Origin: Roseovarius arcticus
GTDB taxonomy: Bacteria; Pseudomonadota; Alphaproteobacteria; Rhodobacterales; Rhodobacteraceae
NCBI RefSeq assembly: GCF_006125015.1
Contig: NZ_SZZN01000001.1
Coordinates: forward strand, 2,480,001 to 2,544,000
DNA length: 64,000 bases
Direction of reading: 5' to 3'
Shown here: positions 1 to 9,369 of the stretch, piece after piece
Layout: each line of letters begins with the position of its first letter
Numbering within the stretch: position 1 is the stretch's first letter
Translations under genes and position numbers: made by a program
Notes under the pieces: model-generated
Told to the model about the DNA's origin: nothing
Seen by the model: only the letters and a program-made list of their open reading frames with translations
Databases searched by the model: none

Positions 1-32
1 CACCGTGCCAGTGGCCACAGGCGAGGCCTGAT

Positions 33-1217
33 ATGCTGGGCCGCCTGCCCGCCTTTTCCGCCGATGGCATCCTCAGGATCAAGGAACAACTACGCAGCGA
101 TCCGCGCCCGGGCAAGATCGACCTTGGCGTTGGCGTCTATAAGGATGCCACCGGCGCGACGCCTATCATGCGCGCGGTCAAGCGGGCCGAGCGTCTGCTG
201 TGGGAGGCCGAGACGACCAAGAGCTACACCGCGCTTCCCGGCGAGCCGGAGTATCTTGCGGCGATGCGGCGGCTGATATTAGGTGATGATTTCGAGGCAG
301 GCCGCGTCGCGGCGATCGCCACCCCCGGCGGCACAGGCGCAGTGCGGCAAGGATTTGAATTGCTGCGCATGGCGCGGCCCGGCGTGCGGGTGTTCGTCAC
401 CGATCCGACATGGGGTAACCACCTGAGTATCCTCAGCTATCTGGGGATCGAGACGGTTCCATTTCGCTACTTTGACCCCGCCACGCATGATGTCGACGCC
501 CCCGGCATGCTGAGCGATCTCGCGGAGTTGCGCGAGGGCGACGTCGTTTTGCTTCATGGCTGCTGTCATAACCCATCTGGCGCCGACCCGGACGCGCAAG
601 GCTGGCAGGCGCTGATCCGCGTGATTAATTCTGCGGGCGCCGTGCCCATGATTGATTTGGCGTACCAGGGATTTGGCGACGGGCTGGAGGCAGACGCCGC
701 GGCAACGCGCGCGGTTTGCGCTGCATGCCCTGAGGTGCTGATCGCCGCCAGCTGTTCCAAAAACTTTGGCATCTACCGCGAGCGGACCGGCATCCTGCTG
801 GCCGTTATGCAGGACGCAGGCTCACGCCCGCTGGCCCAAGGCGCGCTGACGCACCTGAACCGGCAGAGCTATTCCTTTCCACCCGATCATGGTGCGCGGC
901 TGGTTACAATGGTCCTGAACGATGCGGGCCTGCGGGCCGATTGGCAGGGTGAATTGGACGGGATGCGCAGCCAGATCGTGTCGCTACGCGGTGCACTGGC
1001 GCAGGAACTGCGCAGGCGGTCAAACTCCGGCAGGTTCGATTTCGTTGAGGCCCATCGCGGTATGTTTTCGCTGATCGGTGCCAGCCCGGCACAGGTGGCA
1101 AGCCTGCGGGATGATCACGCGATCTATGTCATCGGCGACGGTCGGATCAATATCGCAGGCCTAGGAATGGGCGACGTGCCAGCCCTTGCCAAGGCGATGA
1201 TCAAGGTCGGCCTTTAA
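33..1217 (+). CDS. tyrB: Aromatic/aspartate-type aminotransferase (class I-alpha)
   Basis: PLP-dependent enzyme that moves an amino group between an aromatic or dicarboxylic amino acid and a 2-oxo acid in the cytosol. At 394 aa it has the usual length of the TyrB/AspC family. Seen: an N-terminal GVGVYKDATG segment, GCCHNPSGADP (the NPxG loop that contacts the cofactor and substrate) and SCSKNFGIYRERTG, whose Lys should carry PLP. The ATG at 33 lies very near the window edge, so an upstream start cannot be excluded, though the protein begins where family members do. Another aminotransferase follows 52 bp downstream in the same direction. The exact substrate cannot be read from sequence. Confidence 0.87.
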   Translation: MLGRLPAFSADGILRIKEQLRSDPRPGKIDLGVGVYKDATGATPIMRAVKRAERLLWEAETTKSYTALPGEPEYLAAMRRLILGDDFEAGRVAAIATPGGTGAVRQGFELLRMARPGVRVFVTDPTWGNHLSILSYLGIETVPFRYFDPATHDVDAPGMLSDLAELREGDVVLLHGCCHNPSGADPDAQGWQALIRVINSAGAVPMIDLAYQGFGDGLEADAAATRAVCAACPEVLIAASCSKNFGIYRERTGILLAVMQDAGSRPLAQGALTHLNRQSYSFPPDHGARLVTMVLNDAGLRADWQGELDGMRSQIVSLRGALAQELRRRSNSGRFDFVEAHRGMFSLIGASPAQVASLRDDHAIYVIGDGRINIAGLGMGDVPALAKAMIKVGL

Positions 1218-1269
1218 GGCCCTCTCTCCAAGCCTTGCGCGCGGCGGCGCCTTACAGTTATCTGGCGTC

Positions 1270-2376
1270 ATGCCTCATACGCGCACCACACCCCTGATCC
1301 AATCGCTGCCCGCCACCGTGCCGTTCGTCGGCCCCGAGGTGCAGGAGCGGCTTAGCGGCGCGCGTTATACCGCCCGCCTTGGCGCGAATGAGAACGCGTT
1401 CGGCCCCTCGCCCCGCGCGGTGGAGGCGATGCAGGCCGCCGCGTCTGAGATCTGGCAATACGCCGATTCGTCCAGCTATGAGCTGCGTTCGGCGATAGCC
1501 CAGCGGCACCGGGCGACGCCCGAAAATATCGTGGTTGGTGAGGGAATTGACGGCCTGCTTGGCTATCTGGTGCGTATGATGATCGCGCCGGGCGATGCGG
1601 TGGTGACCTCCGGCGGCGCATATCCGACGTTCAATTATCACGCGGCCGGTTATGGCGGCACGATCCACAAGGTTGCCTATCGCGGCGACAGCGAAGATTT
1701 GCCCGCCCTGATGGCCCGCGCCTCCGAGACCAACGCCAAGCTGATCTATTTCGCCAACCCCGACAATCCGATGGGCAGTTGGTGCAAAGGCGCGGATATC
1801 GTCGCCGCGCTGGAGCATCTGCCAGACGGATGCCTGCTGATCCTCGACGAGGCCTATGTAGAATTCGCGCCCGAAGGGACAGCCGCGCCAGTCAGTGTCG
1901 ACGATCCGCGTGTGATCCGGATGCGCACCTTTTCCAAGGCCTATGGCATGGCAGGCGCCCGCGTCGGCTATGCCATCGGGGCGCAGCCGCTGATCGCGGA
2001 GTTTGAAAAAATCCGCAACCATTTCGGCATGAACCGCGCGGCGCAGGCTGGCGCGCTGGCAGCGTATCACGATGCCGATTGGCTGGAATTTCTCCGGGGC
2101 GAAGTACAGACCGCGCGGGATACAATAGCGCGCATCGCGACTGAGAACGGGCTAACGGCCCTGCCCTCGGCCACCAATTTCGTTGCGGTTGATTGCGGCA
2201 AGGACGGTGATTTTGCCCGTGCCGTGCTGGCGGGGTTAATCGCGCGTGGCATCTTTGTGCGGATGCCGTTCGTGGCCCCGCAAGATCGCTGTATCCGCAT
2301 CAGTTGCGGGCGCGCAGACGATTTGGAGAGGCTGGCCGCCGCCCTGCCCGGCGCGCTGACAGACGCCGACGCCTAG
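1270..2376 (+). CDS. Histidinol-phosphate-aminotransferase-like PLP enzyme
   Basis: Class I/II aminotransferase of the HisC-like group, 368 aa. Visible landmarks are RLGANENAFGPSP near the N-terminus (HisC-type start), NPDNPMGSW, ILDEAYVEF and RTFSKAYGMAGARVGYAIG, where the Lys binds PLP. It may transaminate histidinol phosphate, but many bacteria carry HisC paralogues acting on aromatic amino acids, and no his genes are nearby. It follows the TyrB-like gene by 52 bp and may be co-transcribed. Its TAG stop interlocks with the TAG stop of the convergent next gene: both sit in one CTAG. Confidence 0.82.
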   Translation: MPHTRTTPLIQSLPATVPFVGPEVQERLSGARYTARLGANENAFGPSPRAVEAMQAAASEIWQYADSSSYELRSAIAQRHRATPENIVVGEGIDGLLGYLVRMMIAPGDAVVTSGGAYPTFNYHAAGYGGTIHKVAYRGDSEDLPALMARASETNAKLIYFANPDNPMGSWCKGADIVAALEHLPDGCLLILDEAYVEFAPEGTAAPVSVDDPRVIRMRTFSKAYGMAGARVGYAIGAQPLIAEFEKIRNHFGMNRAAQAGALAAYHDADWLEFLRGEVQTARDTIARIATENGLTALPSATNFVAVDCGKDGDFARAVLAGLIARGIFVRMPFVAPQDRCIRISCGRADDLERLAAALPGALTDADA

Positions 2377-3620
2377 CCCTTGGCAATAACCTGCGCAGCG
2401 GCGCCAATCGCCCCTTGCCCACGCGGAATATCCAGCGCGGCCATCCCGGCCTCAATGCTGCCCAGAACGCCCAAAACCATTTGCGCGTTCACATGCCCCA
2501 TATGCCCGATGCGGAAAAACCCGTGCCACGCCGGATCGTCCGGCTCAGCCATCCCCAGACCGACGCCCAGCGTGATACCTGCGTTCTGCTCAAGCCATGC
2601 GCGCAGTTCGCTGGCGCCCGGCGCCGGTAGCGACAGGGCCGTGACAGCCCGGCTACGATGCGACGGATCACTCATGTTGATGCGCAGCGCGCCCCCTTCG
2701 GCCCACACCTCGCACGCGGCCCAGATGGCGCGCGCAAGGCGGTCGTGGCGCGCCCAAACTGCCTCGATCCCCTCATCGTGGATCATGTCGAGCGCGGCGC
2801 GCAAACCATAAAGGTGGTGGGTCGGCGCAGTGCCAAAGAAATACTGATAAAACTGGTCCGGTTGCGCGCGCAGCGTCCAATCCCAGTAAGGGCTGACGCG
2901 GTCCAGTTTGCGCCGCACCTCTGCCGCCTTGTCATTGAAAAAGACAAAGCCGAGGCCGGGGGGCATCATCAGCCCCTTCTGGCTGCCAGTGACGACAACA
3001 TCGACGCCCCATGCGTCCATCTCGAACCGGTCGCAGGCCAGCGAGGCGATGCAATCGGCCATCAGCAGCGCTGGATGGCCCGCGGCATCGATAGCGGCGC
3101 GGATCGCTGCCATATCGCTAAGCGCGGAGGTGGACGTATCGACATGGGTGGCCAACACGGCCTTGATATTGTGGTCTTTATCAGCGCGCAGCGCCTCCTC
3201 GACGCGGGATGGATCGATGGGCGACGTGCGACCGAAATCCAGCATTTGCACCTCGGCGCCCATGTTGTGCGCCATTTCCGCCCAGCCATGACCGAAGCGG
3301 CCCGTGGCGAGGGCCAGCACCCGGTCGCCCGGTGCCAGCGTGTTGGCAAATGCCGCCTCCCACGCGCCGTGACCGTTGGCAATGTAGATCGCAACGTGGG
3401 CCTTCGTGCGCGCAACGCGCTTTAGATCCGGGATCAGTGTATCTGTCATGTCGATCAGTGCGCCAGCATAGATGTTTGGCGAGGCGCGGTGCATCGCATT
3501 CAGCACTGCATCGGGCACAACCGAGGGGCCAGGAATGGCCAGATAGGACCGTCCGCCTGCAAGTGAGCTATTATTTTGTGCGGCGCTATTCTGTGTGCCA
3601 CTGCTGCCCGAACCGCTCAT
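2373..3620 (-). CDS. Alanine/serine-glyoxylate aminotransferase family protein
   Basis: Class V PLP aminotransferase, probably transferring the amino group of alanine or serine to glyoxylate. Seen: AIPGPSVVPDAVL (family N-terminus), ANGHGAWEAAFAN and GSQKGLMMPPGLGFVFF, whose Lys is the expected Schiff-base residue. I chose the ATG at 3620, preceded by GAGG eight bases upstream; an in-frame TTG one codon earlier is less likely. This start gives 415 aa with about 22 low-complexity residues rich in Ser, Asn and Gly before the conserved domain. The gene is convergent with, and overlaps by 4 bp, the HisC-like gene. Confidence 0.83.
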   Translation of the reverse strand: MSGSGSSGTQNSAAQNNSSLAGGRSYLAIPGPSVVPDAVLNAMHRASPNIYAGALIDMTDTLIPDLKRVARTKAHVAIYIANGHGAWEAAFANTLAPGDRVLALATGRFGHGWAEMAHNMGAEVQMLDFGRTSPIDPSRVEEALRADKDHNIKAVLATHVDTSTSALSDMAAIRAAIDAAGHPALLMADCIASLACDRFEMDAWGVDVVVTGSQKGLMMPPGLGFVFFNDKAAEVRRKLDRVSPYWDWTLRAQPDQFYQYFFGTAPTHHLYGLRAALDMIHDEGIEAVWARHDRLARAIWAACEVWAEGGALRINMSDPSHRSRAVTALSLPAPGASELRAWLEQNAGITLGVGLGMAEPDDPAWHGFFRIGHMGHVNAQMVLGVLGSIEAGMAALDIPRGQGAIGAAAQVIAKG

Positions 3621-3752
3621 CAAAAAACCTCATTTTTTTGAGTATCGCGGGCACCCTACGCCCATTCCCGGGCGCGTCAATCCACCCCTGCGCTTGCCAT
3701 GTAGGGCCCGCACGACTAGACCAAGGCTTCCTGCCGTAGCGCCGAGGCCGAC

Positions 3753-4436
3753 ATGCCCCTTTTCAAACGATTGGCCACGTGGGAGCGTGACCTGCGACAA
3801 TCCTACAATACCGACTTGTCGACGCCTGAAAATCGTCGCCGCGCGCATATCTATAATCGTTGGTTCGACCACGCGATCCTGCGCGGCGTCTGGACCAACC
3901 AGTTTCAGATAGCACCGGGCGTCTGGCGCTCGAACCATCCGACGCACAAACGCTTTGCCGCGATGAAGCGGATGGGGATCAAGAGTATCCTCAATCTGCG
4001 CGGCTCTGCCGGGGCGGCCCACTACCTGACAGAGAAGGAAAGTTGTGCCGCGCTCGGCCTCACGCTCGTCGATGTGACTTTGCATGCGCGCTATGCGGCG
4101 CCGCGCGAAGATATACAGGCAGTGATCGATGCGTTCCGAAGCATCGAGAAACCTTTTGTTATGCACTGCAAATCTGGCGCAGATCGCGCCGGCTTCGCCT
4201 CAGCCATTTACCTGATGGTGATTGAGGGGCGGCCAGTCGATGAGGCCCGGCAGATGCTGTCGTTGCGGTACCTGCATATCAGACGCTCGCGCACAGGAAT
4301 TCTGGACTACATCCTCGACCTCTATGAGGCGCGCCAAGCCGAGACAGGAATCGGGTTCGAGGACTGGGTTCAGACCGAGTACGACAACGCAGCAGTTCAG
4401 GCTGATTTCGAAGCGAATTTTAAGCCTTGGTTCTAA
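3753..4436 (+). CDS. Tyrosine/dual-specificity phosphatase-like protein
   Basis: Cytosolic protein of 227 aa from the cysteine phosphatase superfamily. The signature is HCKSGADRAGF, a CX5R loop with Cys139 as nucleophile and Arg145 holding the phosphate. An acidic residue around ARYAAPRED may be the general acid. Upstream APGVWRSNHPTHKRF and ILNLRG resemble the fold of bacterial PTPs that act on small phosphorylated molecules or proteins. The substrate is unknown. It stands alone and converges with gap, 4 bp apart, with no room for a conventional terminator. Confidence 0.78.
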   Translation: MPLFKRLATWERDLRQSYNTDLSTPENRRRAHIYNRWFDHAILRGVWTNQFQIAPGVWRSNHPTHKRFAAMKRMGIKSILNLRGSAGAAHYLTEKESCAALGLTLVDVTLHARYAAPREDIQAVIDAFRSIEKPFVMHCKSGADRAGFASAIYLMVIEGRPVDEARQMLSLRYLHIRRSRTGILDYILDLYEARQAETGIGFEDWVQTEYDNAAVQADFEANFKPWF

Positions 4437-4440
4437 GGTG

Positions 4441-5457
4441 CTATGGCCGCGCCCCGATCCGCGCCGCCATGTCCAACATGCGGCAGGAAAACCCCCACTC
4501 GTTATCGTACCAGCCGAACACCCGCAGCAGGCCGCCGGTCGATACCGACGTCTCTCGCCCGCACATGATGATTGATTCGGGCCGCGCACGCAGGTCCGAC
4601 GACACCAAAGGCCGCATCGTCCAGCCAAACACATCAGCGTAAGGACCGCCCTCAGCCGCAGCCCGCAGTACGGAGTTAACCGTATCAACCGACACTGGCA
4701 TATCGGTCTGCACCGTCAGGTCGATGCACGACACGCTAGCTGTCGGGACGCGGATTGCGCGCGCCTCGATCCGGCCCGCCAGGGCTGGCAACACCAGATC
4801 CATCTGGCCGCGCGCGCTTGTCGTGGTCGGCACCATCGACAGGGCGGCGGCGCGGCTACGCTCAAGTGCGCCGCGTGGTTTATCCACCGTCGGCTGGCTG
4901 CCGGTATAGCAATGCACAGTCGTCATCTGCCCTGATACGATGCCGAACGCGCCGTCCAGCAGGCGTGCGAGCGGCGCCAGCGCATTGGTCGTGCAAGACC
5001 CGTTCGAGACAATGCGCGCCGCGCCCAAGCTCTCTTCGTTCGCGCCCATTACCAGCGTCACGTCTGCCTCTGCGGCGGGGCCGGATACCAGCACCGCGCG
5101 CGCGCCTGCCTCGATGCCGCGCTCGGCCATTGCGCGCTTGCCCGCCATGCCCGTGCATTCCAGAACCAGATCGACACCGCTCAGATCAAGTTGCCGCAGG
5201 TCCGATGCAGAATGAAACGGCACACGGCGCCCTGCCACGATCAGCGCGCCCGGTTCGGTCGCGACCTCGCCCTGCCAAGTGCCATAGATGCTGTCATACT
5301 CAAAGAGATACGCACATGTCTCAAGCGGCTCGATCTCGTTGATCAAGATGAGTTCAATATCGCTGCGCCCGGCCAGAACGATGCGCAATATTGCACGCCC
5401 GATCCTGCCAAATCCGTTGATGGCGATCCTGACTGGCTTAACCGTGGGCTGTGGCAT
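4441..5457 (-). CDS. gap: Glyceraldehyde-3-phosphate dehydrogenase
   Basis: Oxidises glyceraldehyde 3-phosphate to 1,3-bisphosphoglycerate with NAD(P) and phosphate, in glycolysis/gluconeogenesis. Seen: Rossmann motif INGFGRIGR at the start, catalytic SNGSCTTN (Cys155), HCYTGSQPTVD and WYDNEWGFSCR near the end. The ATG at 5457 has GAGG eight bases upstream; an ATG at 5472 is possible but has no clear ribosome site. About 338 aa, normal length. The sequence departs from the commonest ASCTTN form (GSCTTN), so this may be a second GAPDH or an erythrose-4-phosphate-type paralogue. Confidence 0.87.
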   Translation of the reverse strand: MPQPTVKPVRIAINGFGRIGRAILRIVLAGRSDIELILINEIEPLETCAYLFEYDSIYGTWQGEVATEPGALIVAGRRVPFHSASDLRQLDLSGVDLVLECTGMAGKRAMAERGIEAGARAVLVSGPAAEADVTLVMGANEESLGAARIVSNGSCTTNALAPLARLLDGAFGIVSGQMTTVHCYTGSQPTVDKPRGALERSRAAALSMVPTTTSARGQMDLVLPALAGRIEARAIRVPTASVSCIDLTVQTDMPVSVDTVNSVLRAAAEGGPYADVFGWTMRPLVSSDLRARPESIIMCGRETSVSTGGLLRVFGWYDNEWGFSCRMLDMAARIGARP

Positions 5458-5805
5458 CGTGCGACCTCGCATGCGTGATGCCCAATCGCTAGCTCATCAG
5501 CAGGTGTACCGCCACCCTCATGGCACCGCGTTTGTCTTTCTGCTTCCAATATTCCTATCGGACGACCGCGCAAAGATATAAAAGCGCGCTGAAGGTACGT
5601 GTCCTTGGACTATGATAGCGTCCGCATAGCTGCTTGGTTCGTCACCGATTGAAAGGAGCGCAAATCAGGACGCGAGGCCAGACCTTTCCAAAATAAATCT
5701 CGACAGAGGCGGCGAAGAAGTAGCAACTGCAGGTCATCCCGCTAATATCCCACCTCCGATATCGATCCCGCTGACGACACCTTCGCTGATCGCGAATAGG
5801 GCACG
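5458..5805. other. Intergenic region without a recognised gene
   Basis: About 350 bp between the start of gap and the 3' end of the GGDEF-EAL gene. It must hold the gap promoter. Open frames here lack family resemblance and a ribosome site. No convincing hairpin followed by a T-run was found. Confidence 0.5.
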
Positions 5806-7851
5806 TCAGGATGCGCGACTTATTTTAATTGGCGTGGTAATCCCTCGAATTGCCTCCGAACTCATCGGCTGGCCGAAGTAGAAACCTTGGACCAAGGTGC
5901 ACCCCTCTGCGTTCAGGAAACTCAGTTCATCCTCTGTTTCAACACCTTCGGCCAATACTGGAATTCCGAATGCCTGACCAAGTGATAAGGTCGAACGAAA
6001 AATAGCTGCGCGTTGATGGTTCAGATGCAGATCCTGCACGAAGCTGCGATCAATCTTTATCTTGTCGAACGGGAATGTCTGCAGCATCGCCAGCGAGGAA
6101 TAGCCAGTGCCAAAGTCATCCATTGCTATCCGAACGCCCATTCCCTTTATTTTTTTCAAAACTTTTAACGCAAGGGCCTGGTCGTGAATGACGCTAGCCT
6201 CGGTTATTTCAAGCTCTAAACGCTCGGGCGGCAGCCGACTTTCCATGAGGATATCTAAAAGGTCCTCTATAAAGGTCGGCTGAGAAAGCTGCTGAGGGGC
6301 GACATTGACGGCAATCTTTAGCGACGACGACCATGACGCTGCCTCAATGCACGCGGTCCTTAGCACCCATAGGCCAATGTCCTGTATAAGGCCGGTTTCT
6401 TCGGCAATCGGAATAAACTCATCGGGAGAGATTATCCCTTTGGTCGGATGACACCAACGCAAAAGGACCTCGCAGCCAATAGGTTCGCGCGATTTTACCT
6501 CGTTTTGAAGTTGATAGATGAGTTCAAACTGATCATTTGATGATGCATGTCGCAGGTCACGAATAAGGTTATTCTTTTCCCGGAATTTCATATCCATGTC
6601 GGCATCGTATTGGCAAATATTTCGATCAGGGTCTTGCTTGGCACGAAACATCGCCAAATCCGACTTCTGCAACAACTGGTTCATATCTGATCCATCATTC
6701 ATGCTGGTCGCGATTCCCAAGGAGGCGCTCATATTGATCGCACAATTGCCTTCATGAATTGTCGGGATGATGGCCCCATAGGTCAAATTAGCGAAGTCTA
6801 TTGCGTCGTCGGTATCCTCAACATCTGTTTTAAGCGCGACGAATTCATCGCCACCGATGCGCGCAACAAACTCGTTCTCGCCAAAACAGTTTTTCAAGCG
6901 CAGAGACACCTCCTTGAGCACCTGATCCCCGACCTGATGCCCATGCACGTCGTTGACCTGCTTGAACAAATCCAGGTCGATTGACACGACAGCCACATTG
7001 GCAGTTGCGTCAGAGGCGAGCCGCTTGCTCAGCTCGTCTAGCTTGCGCTTGAGATGAAGCCTGTTGGGCAGCTGGGTCAAATGGTCATGCAGGACAGTGT
7101 ATTCGAGCCGCGCGACAGCTTCGCGCTCTAGGTTGGTTTCGATGTTAAACGCTGAAAATCCAATAAACAGGATGAGCGTAACCACCGACAAGATCAGCAT
7201 ACCCAGAACCATATCTGACAAAAGCTGCGGGGGAACGGCGAACGTCGAATTCAAACGTATTTCAATTGCACTCATTCCAGTGAAATGCATCGTGCAAATC
7301 GCTAAAACCATCAGCGCAGCACCGCCTAACCAGCAAAACCGCGTCGCGGGTTTCATAATCCTATGATAGCTGCCGATGCCGATGCCAACGCCGAGCGCGA
7401 CAGACGCTACCAGCGTATCGAGATGCCAGATGACCTCTCCCGGCAATTGGTACGCAGACATACCTGTGTAGTGCATTACCGATACCGTCAGCCCGAACCC
7501 CGCGCCGGCAAAGATGTAGTTGCTTTGCCCATTTCCGAACGCAAGAAACGCGTTTGCAGCCAGTGCGCCCGCCACGGCGATACCCAGTGAAAGGCCCGTA
7601 AAAACAGGCTCATACCCGTGTTCTACCCCAGGGTCGTAGGCAAGCATCGCGATGAAATGCGTGGACCAAATCGTCGCGCCGGTAATGAGGGCGCTCATCC
7701 CCAGTTGGACTTTCTTACGCGGCCCGTTTGCAGCGATAAGACGGCGCAGCGTCAACACGGTCAAGGATGAACCCGCAATGCAGACAAACGCCGCTACAGC
7801 AACCAGCCAGTAATCGTGTTCCTGAGTGATACATTCGAAAACTCGATACAT
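5806..7851 (-). CDS. MHYT-GGDEF-EAL membrane protein (cyclic-di-GMP turnover)
   Basis: Membrane signalling protein of about 681 aa. The N-terminal ~230 residues form the seven-helix MHYT domain with repeated His-rich helix ends (HFIAML, MHYTGMSAY, MHFTGMSAI), thought to sense O2, CO or NO through copper. A GGDEF domain follows with intact RIGGDEFVAL, then an EAL domain. The EAL signature reads EVLLRW rather than EALLRW, but the glutamate is kept, as are ELEITE, MDDFGTGYSSL, KIDRSFV and AEGVET, so phosphodiesterase activity is plausible. Start ATG at 7851; a TTG at 7872 is an alternative. It probably tunes motility and biofilm formation. Confidence 0.9.
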   Translation of the reverse strand: MYRVFECITQEHDYWLVAVAAFVCIAGSSLTVLTLRRLIAANGPRKKVQLGMSALITGATIWSTHFIAMLAYDPGVEHGYEPVFTGLSLGIAVAGALAANAFLAFGNGQSNYIFAGAGFGLTVSVMHYTGMSAYQLPGEVIWHLDTLVASVALGVGIGIGSYHRIMKPATRFCWLGGAALMVLAICTMHFTGMSAIEIRLNSTFAVPPQLLSDMVLGMLILSVVTLILFIGFSAFNIETNLEREAVARLEYTVLHDHLTQLPNRLHLKRKLDELSKRLASDATANVAVVSIDLDLFKQVNDVHGHQVGDQVLKEVSLRLKNCFGENEFVARIGGDEFVALKTDVEDTDDAIDFANLTYGAIIPTIHEGNCAINMSASLGIATSMNDGSDMNQLLQKSDLAMFRAKQDPDRNICQYDADMDMKFREKNNLIRDLRHASSNDQFELIYQLQNEVKSREPIGCEVLLRWCHPTKGIISPDEFIPIAEETGLIQDIGLWVLRTACIEAASWSSSLKIAVNVAPQQLSQPTFIEDLLDILMESRLPPERLELEITEASVIHDQALALKVLKKIKGMGVRIAMDDFGTGYSSLAMLQTFPFDKIKIDRSFVQDLHLNHQRAAIFRSTLSLGQAFGIPVLAEGVETEDELSFLNAEGCTLVQGFYFGQPMSSEAIRGITTPIKISRAS

Positions 7852-8277
7852 CGCTTTGCCCCACCATTCCAAAGATTTGAACGGTGTTAGCGCATTAGGA
7901 GTAAATGGGAGGTTGAAAGCGGATAGCGTTTCTAGGGCTGCTTTTTTGCAAATTTTCAGTAAATCAATGGTTTGAAGAAACGAAATGGTTTTGATTATTC
8001 TGATATGCTCGCGATGTAGCTGTGCTCACGATCCAATAATTTATTTGATGCAATGCAAGTCGCACGCCGTTTCAGCGAATTTTCGGATGTCCGAGCGAGG
8101 TTTTCGGCATTGCGATACCCCATATGCAACCATGTCCATCTATTTAGACTCTGACTATCCCCGCCGGGACTACTCATGTCTCACCTCGCCGCAACGCCGT
8201 CCACGGCTTACCAAGCGTTGCTGCGCCATACGCCATCATGCTAGGCTCTGTGACAAAAGAGCAGGGCAAAATCACGG
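7852..8277. other. Intergenic region, divergent promoters
   Basis: About 425 bp between two divergent genes, so it should carry both promoters. It is more AT-rich than its surroundings, especially 7870-8050. No gene with coding character, no repeat and no clear operator was recognised. Confidence 0.4.
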
Positions 8278-9306
8278 ATGACCGCACTTAGCGAATACGA
8301 ACGGCTGGAGGCGCCGGGCCTGTGGCGCGCGGCCCCCGACGATCAACGCAGCGAGGTCGTCGTTTCGATGGGAAACGCCACGCTGGTTATCACCGATATG
8401 CGCGACCACGTCCTGACGCATTGGTCGATTCCGGCTATCAACCGCGCGAACCCCGGCGAGTTCCCCGCACTCTATCACCCAGACGGCGACGTCGGCGAAA
8501 CGCTGGAACTGGCCGAGCCGGAATCCCAGATGATTGACGCCATCGAGAAGTTGCGCACCGGGATCGCCCGCCAGCGGCCAAAACCGGGGCGCCTGCGGCT
8601 GGGCATGATGCTAGGCTCGGCAGTGGCGATCGGCGCGCTGGCGATTTTCTGGTTGCCCGGTGCGGTGCGCGATCATGCGCTGCGCGTCGTACCAGCCGTC
8701 AAACGCGCCCAGATCGGCGCAGCGCTGGAGCGCGAGATGCAATCTGTCACGGGCCCGCCCTGCCGCGCGCCAGGCGGGGTCGCGGCACTGGCCAGACTTG
8801 CACAGCGTATTCCCGCAACGCGTGGTACGGGCACTCTGCGCGTCGTGCGGGGCGGCGTCGCCGGCACGGCCACTTTGCCCGGCGGCACAATCCTGATCCA
8901 TCGCACGCTGGTCGAGGACTATGAGGAACCGGACGTCGTCGCGGGTTATATCGTGGCTGAGCGTTTGCGCGCCCGCGCGCATGATCCGTTGGGCCGTCTG
9001 CTGGATCATGCGGGCCTTACCGCCGCGTTCCGCCTGCTGACAACCGGCGATCCCGGCGCTGACGCCCTGCGCAGCTACGCCGAGTATCTGCTGGCCGATG
9101 CGCCTACGGCCCCCGTGCCCGACGCCGTTCTACTGGATGGGTTCGCGGCATGGTCCATCCGCGCTGCGCCCTACGCTTATGCGCGTGACATTTCAGGCGA
9201 AAGCACGCTGGCCCTGATTGAGGCTGATCCGTTTGCAACCGAGGTGCCGCCCGCTTTGCTAAGTGATGGCGACTGGCTGCGCCTTCAGGGGATTTGCGGC
9301 GGCTAG
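8278..9306 (+). CDS. Membrane protein resembling an M48 peptidase without its zinc site
   Basis: 342 aa with one membrane helix (about 107-128) after a cytosolic part, then an outside domain. That domain has the layout of M48 peptidases: the strand and turn LPGGTILIHRTLVEDY (about 200-215) followed by PDVVAGYIVAERLRA. In active M48 enzymes the corresponding helix carries HExxH; here it reads YIVAERLRA, so neither zinc-binding His is present. I infer a structural or regulatory pseudo-protease; the match is by pattern only. It is followed by a GC-rich hairpin at 9318 and faces the convergent SPOR gene. Confidence 0.55.
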   Translation: MTALSEYERLEAPGLWRAAPDDQRSEVVVSMGNATLVITDMRDHVLTHWSIPAINRANPGEFPALYHPDGDVGETLELAEPESQMIDAIEKLRTGIARQRPKPGRLRLGMMLGSAVAIGALAIFWLPGAVRDHALRVVPAVKRAQIGAALEREMQSVTGPPCRAPGGVAALARLAQRIPATRGTGTLRVVRGGVAGTATLPGGTILIHRTLVEDYEEPDVVAGYIVAERLRARAHDPLGRLLDHAGLTAAFRLLTTGDPGADALRSYAEYLLADAPTAPVPDAVLLDGFAAWSIRAAPYAYARDISGESTLALIEADPFATEVPPALLSDGDWLRLQGICGG

Positions 9307-9317
9307 CAAACGCAAAA

Positions 9318-9341
9318 CGCCGGACCCCCGAAGGCCCGGCG
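9318..9341. terminator. GC-rich hairpin between convergent genes
   Basis: Inverted repeat CGCCGG / CCGGCG with a 12-base loop, 12 bp past the stop of the upstream gene. There is no clean T-run, so termination may be weak or may serve both convergent genes. Confidence 0.4.
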
Positions 9342-9369
9342 CTTGCTGGTTGTCAGATGGCGAGCCGCC

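Noticed and set aside
1258..2070. A 270-codon open frame on the minus strand
   Set aside because: Antisense shadow of the HisC-like aminotransferase gene.
2658..3425. A 255-codon open frame on the plus strand
   Set aside because: Antisense to the glyoxylate aminotransferase gene, which has clear motifs and a start site.
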